64,000 nucleotides of DNA from Streptomyces bambusae. Its GTDB lineage: Bacteria > Actinomycetota > Actinomycetes > Streptomycetales > Streptomycetaceae. Positions 51,814-59,814 of this stretch are shown here, in pieces; position 1 is the stretch's first letter, and each line of letters starts with the position of its first letter. The translations under genes and the position numbers were made by a program. The notes under the pieces are model-generated. The model did not search any database. It saw only the letters and a program-made list of their open reading frames with translations, and was not told the origin of the DNA. The stretch covers positions 47,412 through 111,411 of the forward strand of contig NZ_JAJAUZ010000024.1 of NCBI RefSeq assembly GCF_020532645.1, in the 5' to 3' direction.

Positions 51814-53067
51814 TCAAAGTGCCTGCGCAGCGGGCTTGACCATGCCCCGCACTGTGCGGGACTTCACAAATTCGCCCATGGCCGTCATCTCCCATTCGCC
51901 CGAGAACTGGCGGATCAGCTTGGCCATCATCACGCCGGTCTGCGGCTCGGCGCTGGTGAGGTCGAAGCGGACCAGCTCCTCGCCGCTGGCCGCGTCGATC
52001 AGCCGGCAGTACGCCTTGGCCACGTCGGTGAACTTCTGGCCCGAGAAAGAGTTGACGGTGAAGACCAGCCCGGTGGCCTCGGCGGGCAGCCGGCCGAGGT
52101 CGACCACGATGACCTCGTCGTCTCCGGCGCCCTCGCCCGTCAGGTTGTCGCCGGAGTGCTTGATCGCGCCGTTCAGGATGCTCAGCTTGCCGAAGTAGCA
52201 GCTGTCGAGGTGGTTGCGCTGGGGGCCGTACGCGATGACGGACGCATCGAGGTCGATGTCCCGGCCGCGGAACGCCGGCTCCCAGCCGAGGCCCATCTTG
52301 ACCTGCGAGAGCAGCGGGCGGCCGCCCTTGACGAGGGACACCGTCTGGTTCTTCTGGAGGTTGACGCGGCCCTTGTCCAGGTTGATCTTCCCGCTCGCGG
52401 CGGGGGTTGCCGGGGCGGCTGCGGCGGGGGCCGGCGGCGCGGGCGGGGCCGGGGGCAGCTGGGTGGTGGCGGCCGCGGGGGCGGGCCAGGCGGCGGGCTG
52501 CGGTGCGGCGGGGGGTGCCGGGGGAGCGGGCGGAGCCGGGGGAGCGGCGGCCGGGGCGGCCGGCTCCTCGTCGACCGAGACGCCGAAGTCGGTGGCGATG
52601 CCGGCCAGGCCGTTGGCGTACCCCTGGCCGACCGCGCGGACCTTCCAGGCCCCGCCGCGCAGGTAGACCTCGACGACGACGAGCGCGGTCTCGGCGCCGA
52701 GCTGCGGCGGGGTGAAGGTGGCGATGACGCTGCCGTCGTCGGCGTTGCGCACGGTGGCCGTGGGCTCGATGCCCTGGAAGGTCTGCCCCGCGGCGTCCGG
52801 GCTGGCCGTGACGACGATCTTCTCGATGCCGGCCGGGACGGCGGCGGTGTCCACGGTGATCGCGTCGGGCGCGGTGCCGCCGCCGGAGCGGTAGCTGACG
52901 CCGGGACCCGCGGGCTGGTTGTAGAAGATGAAGTCGTCGTCGGAACGCACCTTGCCGTCGGCGGCGAGGAGCAGCCCGGACACGTCGAGCCGTACCGGAG
53001 CGGCCACGTCCACCGTCACGCGAACGGTGTTCAGCGGCAGGTTCGAACCAGGGGTCATAGCGGTCAT
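51814..53067 (-). CDS. Tandem TerD-domain protein (stress/tellurite-type Ca-binding)
   Basis: A 417-residue cytoplasmic protein with two TerD domains (about residues 10-165 and 227-417) joined by a 58-residue Pro/Ala-only linker. Each domain shows acidic segments typical of TerD Ca2+ sites: DDDFIFYNQPAG and SGDDEVIVVDLGRLPAE. TerD proteins relate to stress and envelope functions in Streptomyces; Ca binding is known for the family. ATG 53067 used; ATG 53058 is an alternative. No other ter genes are nearby. Confidence 0.9.
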   Translation of the reverse strand: MTAMTPGSNLPLNTVRVTVDVAAPVRLDVSGLLLAADGKVRSDDDFIFYNQPAGPGVSYRSGGGTAPDAITVDTAAVPAGIEKIVVTASPDAAGQTFQGIEPTATVRNADDGSVIATFTPPQLGAETALVVVEVYLRGGAWKVRAVGQGYANGLAGIATDFGVSVDEEPAAPAAAPPAPPAPPAPPAAPQPAAWPAPAAATTQLPPAPPAPPAPAAAAPATPAASGKINLDKGRVNLQKNQTVSLVKGGRPLLSQVKMGLGWEPAFRGRDIDLDASVIAYGPQRNHLDSCYFGKLSILNGAIKHSGDNLTGEGAGDDEVIVVDLGRLPAEATGLVFTVNSFSGQKFTDVAKAYCRLIDAASGEELVRFDLTSAEPQTGVMMAKLIRQFSGEWEMTAMGEFVKSRTVRGMVKPAAQAL

Positions 53068-53123
53068 GCCGGGAGAACGACCGGGGTGCCTTTGCCGTTC
53101 CCTTACCCGGGTACCCGGGTGAA

Positions 53124-53345
53124 TCAACGCAGGTTGCGCGGATGGTTGCGCGCCATCCGCTCATTTCCGAACTTGTACGCCCCGGTCCACCGGGCCATCA
53201 CCAACTGCTCGTCCCCCGCGACCACCTCCGCAAGGAACTTCTCGGCCCGGCTCCCCCGCAGCGTCCCCGCCGCCCGCCCCCGATGCGTGATGACCACACT
53301 TCCGTCACCGCGCTGCTCATACGTAAATCCAAAAGGTCTGGCCAT
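53124..53345 (-). CDS. Small hypothetical protein (73 residues)
   Basis: A basic 73-residue protein, MARPFGFTYEQRGDGSVVITHRGR..., no recognised domain. It begins at ATG 53345; longer open frames upstream run into the repeat array and are not coding. It is 56 bp upstream of the TerD gene on the same strand. Confidence 0.55.
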   Translation of the reverse strand: MARPFGFTYEQRGDGSVVITHRGRAAGTLRGSRAEKFLAEVVAGDEQLVMARWTGAYKFGNERMARNHPRNLR

Positions 53346-53394
53346 GGGCCCGAGTCTCGGTGCCGGACCGTACTCCGGGCAACGAGTTTTCGAC

Positions 53395-53752
53395 GGCCTC
53401 CACCGCAACTTCCTGCCCGTCCGGCTTTGAGGCGCCCGGGGCTCCGCCGCAACGTCCAGCCCGTCGGCATTCGAGGCATGGGGCCGGGGCTCCACCGCAA
53501 CTTCCGGCCCGTCCGGCCTTTGAGCCGCGGGGCCCGGGGCTCCGCCGCAACGTCCAGCCCGTCTGGCCTTTGAGGCGCGGGGCCCGGGGCTCCGCCGCGA
53601 CTTCCGGCCCGTCCGGCCTTTGAGGCATGGGGTCGGGGCTCCGCCGCAACGTCCAGCCCGTCCGGCGTTTGAGGACCGGGGTCGGGGGCGGAGCCCCGCA
53701 TCTTTGAGCCCCGCCGGCGATTGAGGCGCGGGGCCCGGGGCGGAGCCCCGGT
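53395..53752. repeat. Imperfect tandem array of ~44-50 bp units with alternating (dimeric) pattern
   Basis: The gene-free gap between the 73-residue ORF and the aldehyde dehydrogenase (53346-53794, 449 bp) is almost entirely this array. About six units start near 53406, 53450, 53498, 53548, 53598 and 53647. Odd units carry caacttcc(g/t)gcccgtcc and even ones caacgtccagcccgtc, giving a ~92-100 bp dimer. Units also share ggggctccgccgc and a (g/c)tttgagg box. At the end, two inverse-oriented GGCGGAGCCCCG blocks (53686-53698 and 53737-53750) can pair with any of the GGGGCTCCGCC units. A related single copy lies at 1450-1561. I see no gene in this gap. Confidence 0.85.
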
Positions 53753-53794
53753 TCGGGAAGGGGCGGGCAGGGGAACAGCCCCGCAGGGCCGGCC

Positions 53795-55375
53795 TCAGCC
53801 CACCACCCCGTCCACCCGCCGCGGCACCCCCAGCGGATTCCCCTCCCGCAACTCCAGCGGCAACAGCGCATCCGGCACGGACTGGTACACCACCGGCCGC
53901 ACCCACCGCTCAATGGCCGTCCCCCCCACCGACGTGGAGTGCGAGGTGGCCGCCGGATACGGCCCCCCGTGATGCTGAGCCGGCGCCACCGCAACCCCCG
54001 TGGGCCACCCGTTCACCACCACCCGCCCCGCCAGCGAACAGGCCGCCTCGACCAGCCCGTCCACCGCACCGGCCGCATCGCCCCCGCCGGCCTCGGAGGA
54101 GGACACCTGCAGCGTCGCACTCAGGTTCCCTCCGAGCCGCCCCAGCACGGCCACCGCCTCGTCCGCAGCCCCGTACCGCGCCACCACGGTCACCGGCCCG
54201 AAGCACTCCTCCAGCAGCACGTCGTACGCACTCCCCGCCGTGCCCGAGTCCGTGCCCGAGCCCGCACCCGAGCCCGGAGCCAGCCGAGCCGCCGGCACCT
54301 GGAAGAACCCGGCTCCCACGGTCCCCTCACCCCCGCCCCCCGCACCGGCCGCCACCGGCGCCGTGACACCGGGCAGTGCCCCCCGCTCCCGCACCCCCGC
54401 CAGGAAGTTCTCGCGCATCCGCAGATCGAGCAGCACCCCCGGCTCCGTACCGGCGATGGCCTTCCCGAACGCGTCGACCAGCCGGTCCCCGTCGTCCCCC
54501 TCCGGCACCAGCACCAGCCCCGGCTTCACGCAGAACTGCCCGACCCCCAGCGTCACGGCCCCGGCCAGCCCGGCCCCGATCTCCTCCGCCCGCTCGGCCG
54601 CGGCCGCCCCGGTGACCACGACCGGGTTGAGCGAGCCCAGTTCGCCGTGGAACGGGATCGGCACCGGCCGCGCGGCAGCCGCGTCGAACAGCGCCCGCCC
54701 GCCCCGGATGGAACCGGTGAACCCGGCCGCGGCCACCAGCGGATGGCGGATCAGCTCCAGCCCCGCGTCGAAGCCGTGCACGACGGCGACCGTTTCCGCG
54801 GGCAGCCCCGACTGCACGGCAGCCCGGCGCAGCAGCCCGGCGCACAGCTCGGACGTGGCCGGGTGGTCGGGGTGCGCCTTGACGACGACCGGGCAGCCGG
54901 CCGCGAGCGCACTGGCGGTGTCCCCGCCGGGCACCGAGAAGGCGAGCGGGAAGTTCGAGGCCGCGTACACGGCGACCACTCCGAGCGGCACCTTGTACCG
55001 GCGAAGTTCGGGGCGCGGCGGCGTCAGCGACGGGTCGGCGCGGTCGATCCGGATGTCCAGGTAGCCGCCCTCCTCGACCAGGTCGGCGAAGGCCCGCAGC
55101 TGGTACGTGGTGCGGCCCAGCTCGCCGGTGAGGCGGACGGACCCGAGGGCGGTCTCGGCATCGGCGGTCTCGACCACCTCGGCCACGGCGGCGTCCAGCA
55201 GATCGGCCGCCGTCCGCAGGAACGCGATGCGCGTCGCGCGGTCGGCGAGGGCGGCCCGGGCCGCATGGGCGCCGCGCACCGCCGCGTCCACCACCTGGGG
55301 TGTGGCCTCCGCCGCAACCTGCTCGCGCTGCTTCCCGGTGCGGGGGTCCACACTCCAGACTGGTGCTGCTGCCAT
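53795..55375 (-). CDS. Aldehyde dehydrogenase (NADP+; alpha-ketoglutarate-semialdehyde type)
   Basis: A 526-residue ALDH resembling 2,5-dioxovalerate (alpha-ketoglutarate semialdehyde) dehydrogenases. Catalytic Cys282 (GQFCVKPGL), general-base Glu245 (HGELGSLNP), cofactor-site FTGS (219-222) and Lys166 region are present. Residues ~367-382 are a Gly/Ser-rich stretch from a GC-rich tandem repeat, probably an insertion in a surface loop. ATG 55375. Divergent from an IclR regulator with a palindromic operator between; together they suggest control of an uronate, hydroxyproline or lysine-derived catabolic route. Confidence 0.9.
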   Translation of the reverse strand: MAAAPVWSVDPRTGKQREQVAAEATPQVVDAAVRGAHAARAALADRATRIAFLRTAADLLDAAVAEVVETADAETALGSVRLTGELGRTTYQLRAFADLVEEGGYLDIRIDRADPSLTPPRPELRRYKVPLGVVAVYAASNFPLAFSVPGGDTASALAAGCPVVVKAHPDHPATSELCAGLLRRAAVQSGLPAETVAVVHGFDAGLELIRHPLVAAAGFTGSIRGGRALFDAAAARPVPIPFHGELGSLNPVVVTGAAAAERAEEIGAGLAGAVTLGVGQFCVKPGLVLVPEGDDGDRLVDAFGKAIAGTEPGVLLDLRMRENFLAGVRERGALPGVTAPVAAGAGGGGEGTVGAGFFQVPAARLAPGSGAGSGTDSGTAGSAYDVLLEECFGPVTVVARYGAADEAVAVLGRLGGNLSATLQVSSSEAGGGDAAGAVDGLVEAACSLAGRVVVNGWPTGVAVAPAQHHGGPYPAATSHSTSVGGTAIERWVRPVVYQSVPDALLPLELREGNPLGVPRRVDGVVG

Positions 55376-55454
55376 GGCCCACTGCCTCCTGGGTCTGCCC
55401 GGACCGGAGCGGGCCCGCCGATTCGGCCCGGATGCGTCTCGGCCCGCGCGAGAT

Positions 55455-55472
55455 CGTTCAGTATTCTGAACG
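55455..55472. promoter_or_regulatory. Perfect 18-bp palindromic operator (CGTTCAG-TATT-CTGAACG)
   Basis: Arms CGTTCAG (55455-55461) and CTGAACG (55466-55472) around TATT in the divergent promoter region of ALDH and IclR. Length and layout fit IclR-family operators. Confidence 0.7.
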
Positions 55473-55551
55473 CGGTTCGTATAGGTGAATGATCGGCTCT
55501 GGTGCGGACTCTATTTCCGCGCCGGACGCGTGACAAGAGGGGCAAGAGGCG

Positions 55552-56322
55552 ATGGCTACAGCCGAGTCAGGGGCGGCACCGGTCAAGTCCGCCGTGCGGA
55601 CGGTCGAGTTGCTGGAATGGTGCGCGGCCCGCCCGGGACTGCACAGCCTGGCCGAGATCCAGGAGGCGATCGGCTACCCCAAGTCCAGCCTCTACATGCT
55701 CCTGCGCACCCTCGTCGACCTGGGCTGGATGGAGACCGACGCCACCGGCACCCGCTACGGGATCGGGGTGCGGGCGCTGCTCGTGGGCAGCTCGTACATC
55801 GACGGGGACGAGGTCGTCGCGGCCGCCCGCCCCACCCTGGACCGGCTCTCGGACGACACCACCGAGACCATCCACCTGGCCCGGCTGGACGGCACCAGCG
55901 TGGTCTACCTCGCCACCCGGCAGTCCCAGCACTTCCTGAGGCCGTTCACCCGCGTCGGCCGGCGTCTGCCGGCGTACTCGACGGCCCTCGGGAAGGCGCT
56001 GCTGGCCACGTACACCGACGAGCAGGTGCGCGCCATGCTGCCGGAACGGCTGGAGCCCGTCACCGAGCACACCATCACCGACCGCGAGGTCCTCATCGAG
56101 GAGCTGGCGCTGGTGCGGGAGCAGGGATACGCGGTGGACCGCGAGGAGAGCACCCTCGGACTGCGCTGCTTCGGGGTGGCCGTTCCCTACCGCACCCCGG
56201 CCCGGGACGCGATCAGCTGCTCGGTGCCGGCGGCCCGGCTGGTGCCGGGGCACGAACAGGTGATCAAGTCGGCGCTGTTCGACGCCCGCGACCGGCTGGC
56301 GCTGGCCACGCGGAGGCTCTGA
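55552..56322 (+). CDS. IclR-family transcriptional regulator
   Basis: A 256-residue regulator: N-terminal winged HTH (residues ~12-70, LHSLAEIQEAIGYPKSSLYMLLRTLVDLGWME) and a C-terminal effector-binding domain with conserved FTRVGRRLPAYSTALGKALLA and SCSVPAARL segments. ATG 55552. It likely controls the divergent aldehyde dehydrogenase via the palindrome at 55455-55472; the effector is probably a sugar-acid or related metabolite. Confidence 0.93.
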   Translation: MATAESGAAPVKSAVRTVELLEWCAARPGLHSLAEIQEAIGYPKSSLYMLLRTLVDLGWMETDATGTRYGIGVRALLVGSSYIDGDEVVAAARPTLDRLSDDTTETIHLARLDGTSVVYLATRQSQHFLRPFTRVGRRLPAYSTALGKALLATYTDEQVRAMLPERLEPVTEHTITDREVLIEELALVREQGYAVDREESTLGLRCFGVAVPYRTPARDAISCSVPAARLVPGHEQVIKSALFDARDRLALATRRL

Positions 56323-56430
56323 GCGGGTACGGGCCTCCCTCGGACGGGTGGGGGCGTCTCCCCCTGGCGGGGGAGGGGGATCACCGTTGCGAGGGAGGTG
56401 CGGGGCGGCGCGGGCCGGGATCGTTGAGGC

Positions 56431-57540
56431 ATGAACACGCGAACCGCTTCCTCCTGGAAGGCCGTTGCCTCTCCGGCCGCCTCTCCGGCCGCCTCTCCGG
56501 CCGCCTCTCCGGCCGCCTCTCCGGCCGCCTCTCCGGCCGCCTCTCCGGCTGTTTCTCCGGCCGCCCCTTCCGCTGCTCCTTCCGCCTCTTCCGCTGCCGC
56601 CTCCGCTGCGGTCGGGACCCTCGGACCGGGCCGGCGGGTGCTGCGGGCCGCGGCCCTCGTCGCCACGCTGCCCTACCTCACCCTGAAGACGGCCTGGCTG
56701 GCCGGGAGCACCGTGGGCATACCCGAGGGCAGCGTGCTGCGCGACTCCGGACCGGCCCTCGTCGTCGCCAACGCGACGACCCTCGCGATGGACGTGGCTC
56801 TGGCCGTGCTGGTGCTCCTGCTCACCCGGCCGTGGGGGATGCGGTTGCCCGCCTGGCTCCTGACCGTGCCGGCGTTCACAGCCACGGGCCTGCTCACACC
56901 GATAGCGATCGGCTTTCCCGGACAGTGGCTCATACGGGCGGCGGGTGCCGCGGACACCCCACCGGACGCCAGACCCTTCCTCGAACCCTGGGTGTTCAAC
57001 GTCGTCTACACCGGCTTCATCATCCAGGCCCTCGCCCTGGCCGGATTGTTCGTGCCGTACGCCCGGGACCGCTGGGGCGGGCGCTGGCAGGGGCGGCTCG
57101 GCGCCCGGATGCCGGCGGCGGCCCGGGTCGCGGCCGGTGCGGCGGCCCTCGCCGCGGTGGCGGTGGCCGGCGCGCACCTGTACTGGGCGTGCGGCGGCAG
57201 CGCCGGGCTCACCGGCACGTCGGCCGGCGCCGAGACGGCCACGGCCCGCATGATGCACGGCGTCCACGCCCTGACCACCCTCGCGGCCGTGGTAGCGGCG
57301 CTCGTCCTCGCCCGGGGCGGCCGGGCCGGCGCGCGGATACCCCTGGCGGTGGCGTGGACCGCCTCCTCCGCCGCCGCCTGCTGGGGTGCCTGGCTGCTGA
57401 TCGCCGCCGTCGTGAACGTCTTCGAAGCGTCCCGGCAGGCCCCGGTCGCCCTGCTGTTCGCCTACGCTGGCCAGATGATCACTGGGGGGCTCGTGGCGGC
57501 GGTCCTGACCCGGTTCCTCACCGCCCGCCGGCCCGGGTGA
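56431..57540 (+). CDS. Membrane protein with N-terminal ASPA repeats
   Basis: A 369-residue multi-pass membrane protein with about eight hydrophobic helices. The first ~60 residues are an Ala/Ser/Pro low-complexity tail built from 12-bp DNA repeats (ASPA units). The body contains LPYLTLKTAWLAGSTVGIPEG and other segments I do not assign to a family. ATG 56431. The following histidine kinase gene overlaps by GTGA if its first start is used, so they may be in one operon: a sensor-associated membrane protein is possible. Confidence 0.75.
   Translation: MNTRTASSWKAVASPAASPAASPAASPAASPAASPAASPAVSPAAPSAAPSASSAAASAAVGTLGPGRRVLRAAALVATLPYLTLKTAWLAGSTVGIPEGSVLRDSGPALVVANATTLAMDVALAVLVLLLTRPWGMRLPAWLLTVPAFTATGLLTPIAIGFPGQWLIRAAGAADTPPDARPFLEPWVFNVVYTGFIIQALALAGLFVPYARDRWGGRWQGRLGARMPAAARVAAGAAALAAVAVAGAHLYWACGGSAGLTGTSAGAETATARMMHGVHALTTLAAVVAALVLARGGRAGARIPLAVAWTASSAAACWGAWLLIAAVVNVFEASRQAPVALLFAYAGQMITGGLVAAVLTRFLTARRPG
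56467..56562 (+). repeat. 12-bp coding minisatellite (gcctctccggcc)n
   Basis: About seven near-identical copies of gcctctccggcc (56467-56550, last ends in t) and a degenerate eighth to 56562, encoding (Ala-Ser-Pro-Ala)n. Because the unit is 12 bp, copy-number change keeps the reading frame. Confidence 0.9.
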
Positions 57541-57599
57541 GCCGGCCGCCGCAGGACGGTGCGCGGGACGGGGCCGGGGAGCGGGACGCGGAGGGCGAC

Positions 57600-59093
57600 G
57601 TGAAGCAGGGGGAGCGGCCGGCCGGTTCCCGGGCGGCGGTGCCGGGGGGTGTCCGGCGCGCCGCCGGGTGGCTGGCCGGCAGGCGGGCGCGGCTGCGGTG
57701 GGTGCACCTGGTGCTCGGCGGTGCCCTGCTCATGCCGTACTTCCTGCTGACGAGCGTTCTCGTCGGTGTCGTGGCCGGGGGGCGCAACGCCCTGTCCTCG
57801 CTGCCGTTGATGCTCGTGTCGTACGCCGTGGCGCTGCCGGTGGTCGCGGCGACGGGGATGTCCTCGCTGGTGCGGCCGATGTCGGTGGCCTCGGTGCGGG
57901 CCATGTGCGGAGTGCCGGGGGAGGGGCTGGCCGACGGGCCCGCCCGGTCGGGCTCGGCCCGGGCCCGGGCCGCGGGCTGGTGGACCCTGCACCTCGGGGT
58001 GGGGGCCCTGCTCAGCGGCATGAGCCTGGCGGTTCCGCCGATGGCGGTGGTGCTGATGGTGGTGCCGTTCTCTCCCTCGCTGCGGCACGTGTACGCCGCC
58101 GGGAGCCCGTGGGTGCAGTCCGGGGCCGGCATGGCCGTCGCCCCGGTCGTGGGAGCGGCCCTGCTGGTGGCGCTGGCCGCCGTGGCGGCCGGGGCCGGCA
58201 GCCTGCTGGCCCGGCTGGCTCCGGTGCTGCTGGGGCCCACCCCGGCCGACCGGCTGGCCGCCGCGGAGGAGAGGGCCGCGGACCTGGCCGTCCGCAACAG
58301 GCTGGCCCGCGAGCTGCACGACTCGGTCGGTCACGCGCTGAGCGCGGTCACTCTGCAGGCGGGGGCGGCCCGCCGGGTGCTGGGCAGCGATCCCGCGTTC
58401 GTGAGGGAGGCGCTGGCGGCCATCGAGGAGACCACCCGGCGGACGGTGGGAGAGCTGGACACCGTCCTCGGGCTGCTGCGGGAAGGGGAGGGGGCGCACC
58501 CCGACACCGCGCCGGCGCCCACCCTGGCTGCCGACCTGGACGGGCTGCTGGACCGCACCCGGGCCGCCGGGATCGTGGTGGACGCCACCGGCGGCGACTG
58601 GTCCCGGCTGCCGCAGACGGTGTCCCGGGAGGCGTACCGGATCGTGCAGGAAGGCCTGAGCAACGCCCTCCGGCACGGCACCGGCCCGGTGGTCCTGCGG
58701 ATCACGGCCCCCGGGGCAGGGCCCGGCCCCGGGGCGGGCGGGGAGCGGGCGCAGGAGCGCGGCGGAGAGGAGAGGGACGGAGCGGAGCGGGGCGCGGGCG
58801 AGACCGGCCGCGGCGGGGAACGGGACGGGGCGCGGGACAGCGGGCCGCGCGGCCGGGAGAGGTACGGGGAAGGGGAGCGTGGGGACGTGGAGATAGTGAT
58901 GGAGAACCCGATGGAGAACCCGATGGCCGGAGCGGCGGCCGCCGCGGGCCGGAGCACCGGAGGACGGGGGCTGCACGGGATACGGGAGCGGGCCGTGCTG
59001 CTCGGCGGCACGGCCGAAGCGGGCGAGCGGGACGGCCGGTGGCGGCTGCGGGCCACCCTGCCGCTCGGCGGCCCGGCGGGAGGCCGGCGGTGA
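57600..59093 (+). CDS. Sensor histidine kinase (HisKA_3, NarL-type partner)
   Basis: A 497-residue membrane sensor kinase with ~4 N-terminal helices (the sensor), a dimerisation domain with phospho-accepting His240 (ARELHDSVGHALSAVTLQAG) and an ATPase domain (N-box EAYRIVQEGLSNALRHG; G-box GRGLHGIRERAVLLGG). The normal DxG box appears replaced by EIVMENPMENPMAG, in part from a 12-bp tandem duplication (58899-58922), and a ~55-residue Arg/Glu/Gly-rich stretch is inserted before it. GTG 57600 has GGAGG 5 bases upstream; GTG 57537 overlapping the previous stop is the alternative. The response regulator gene overlaps its stop. Confidence 0.9.
   Translation: MKQGERPAGSRAAVPGGVRRAAGWLAGRRARLRWVHLVLGGALLMPYFLLTSVLVGVVAGGRNALSSLPLMLVSYAVALPVVAATGMSSLVRPMSVASVRAMCGVPGEGLADGPARSGSARARAAGWWTLHLGVGALLSGMSLAVPPMAVVLMVVPFSPSLRHVYAAGSPWVQSGAGMAVAPVVGAALLVALAAVAAGAGSLLARLAPVLLGPTPADRLAAAEERAADLAVRNRLARELHDSVGHALSAVTLQAGAARRVLGSDPAFVREALAAIEETTRRTVGELDTVLGLLREGEGAHPDTAPAPTLAADLDGLLDRTRAAGIVVDATGGDWSRLPQTVSREAYRIVQEGLSNALRHGTGPVVLRITAPGAGPGPGAGGERAQERGGEERDGAERGAGETGRGGERDGARDSGPRGRERYGEGERGDVEIVMENPMENPMAGAAAAAGRSTGGRGLHGIRERAVLLGGTAEAGERDGRWRLRATLPLGGPAGGRR
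58899..58922 (+). repeat. 12-bp tandem duplication in the kinase ATPase domain
   Basis: atggagaacccg occurs twice in a row (58899-58910, 58911-58922), giving MENPMENP in the nucleotide-binding region. Confidence 0.8.
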
Positions 59094-59752
59094 GCGGGGA
59101 GCAGCTGCGGATCGTGCTCGCCGACGACGAGCGGATGGTGCGCACCGCCCTGCGCGTCATCCTCGACGCCGAACCCGACCTCCGCGTCGTCGGCGAGGCG
59201 CAGACCGGCGCGGAAGCCGTGTCCGTGGTGCGCGAGCTGCGGCCGGACGTGGTGCTCATGGACGTGCGGATGCCGGACATCGACGGGATCCGGGCCACCG
59301 AGCAGATCCTCGCCACCCTCTCCGAGCCGCCGCGGATCGTGGTGGTGACCACGTTCGAGAACGACGCGTACGTGTACGAGGCGCTGCGCGCGGGGGCGGC
59401 CGGGTTCCTGCTCAAGCGGGCCGCGGCCGAGGAGCTGATCGGGGCGGTCCGGCTGGTGGCCCGCAGCGACTCCGTCCTTTTCCCGGCCGCCGTCCGGGCG
59501 CTGGCCGCCGAGCACGCCCGCCGGGCGCCGGAGCTGCCGGCGTGGGCGTCCCGGCTCACCGGGCGGGAGCAGGACGTGCCGCGGCTGATGGCGGCCGGGC
59601 TGTCCAACGGCGAGATCGGCGAGCGGCTCGGGGTGGGCCCGGCCACCGTCAAGACGCACGTGGCGGCCGTGCTGGCGAAGACCGGCTCGCGGGACCGCAC
59701 CCAGGCGGTGATCGCCGCCTTCGAAGGGGGACTGATGATGAGGAAATCCTGA
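59090..59752 (+). CDS. NarL/LuxR-family response regulator
   Basis: A 220-residue response regulator. The receiver has acidic Asp12-Asp13, phospho-acceptor Asp58 (LMDVRMPDIDG) and Lys in GFLLKRAAAEEL. The C-terminal LuxR-type HTH reads SRLTGREQDVPRLMAAGLSNGEIGERLGVGPATVKTHVAAVLAKTG. GTG 59090 overlaps the kinase stop by GTGA, so the two-component pair is translated together; targets unknown, possibly the adjacent membrane proteins. Confidence 0.95.
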   Translation: MSGEQLRIVLADDERMVRTALRVILDAEPDLRVVGEAQTGAEAVSVVRELRPDVVLMDVRMPDIDGIRATEQILATLSEPPRIVVVTTFENDAYVYEALRAGAAGFLLKRAAAEELIGAVRLVARSDSVLFPAAVRALAAEHARRAPELPAWASRLTGREQDVPRLMAAGLSNGEIGERLGVGPATVKTHVAAVLAKTGSRDRTQAVIAAFEGGLMMRKS

Positions 59753-59814
59753 GAACCCGGCCACAACCGGGGCAGACCGGAACGCCCGGGGCTGTTCGGA
59801 CGTCTTCCAGGGGG

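Noticed and set aside
53395..53752. CRISPR array
   Set aside because: Units are imperfect, of 44-50 bp with no constant repeat/variable spacer division, and no cas genes are nearby.
53198..53994. Long frames in the repeat array
   Set aside because: They are made of repeat units (Arg/Pro/Gly-rich), lack ribosome sites and overlap the aldehyde dehydrogenase.
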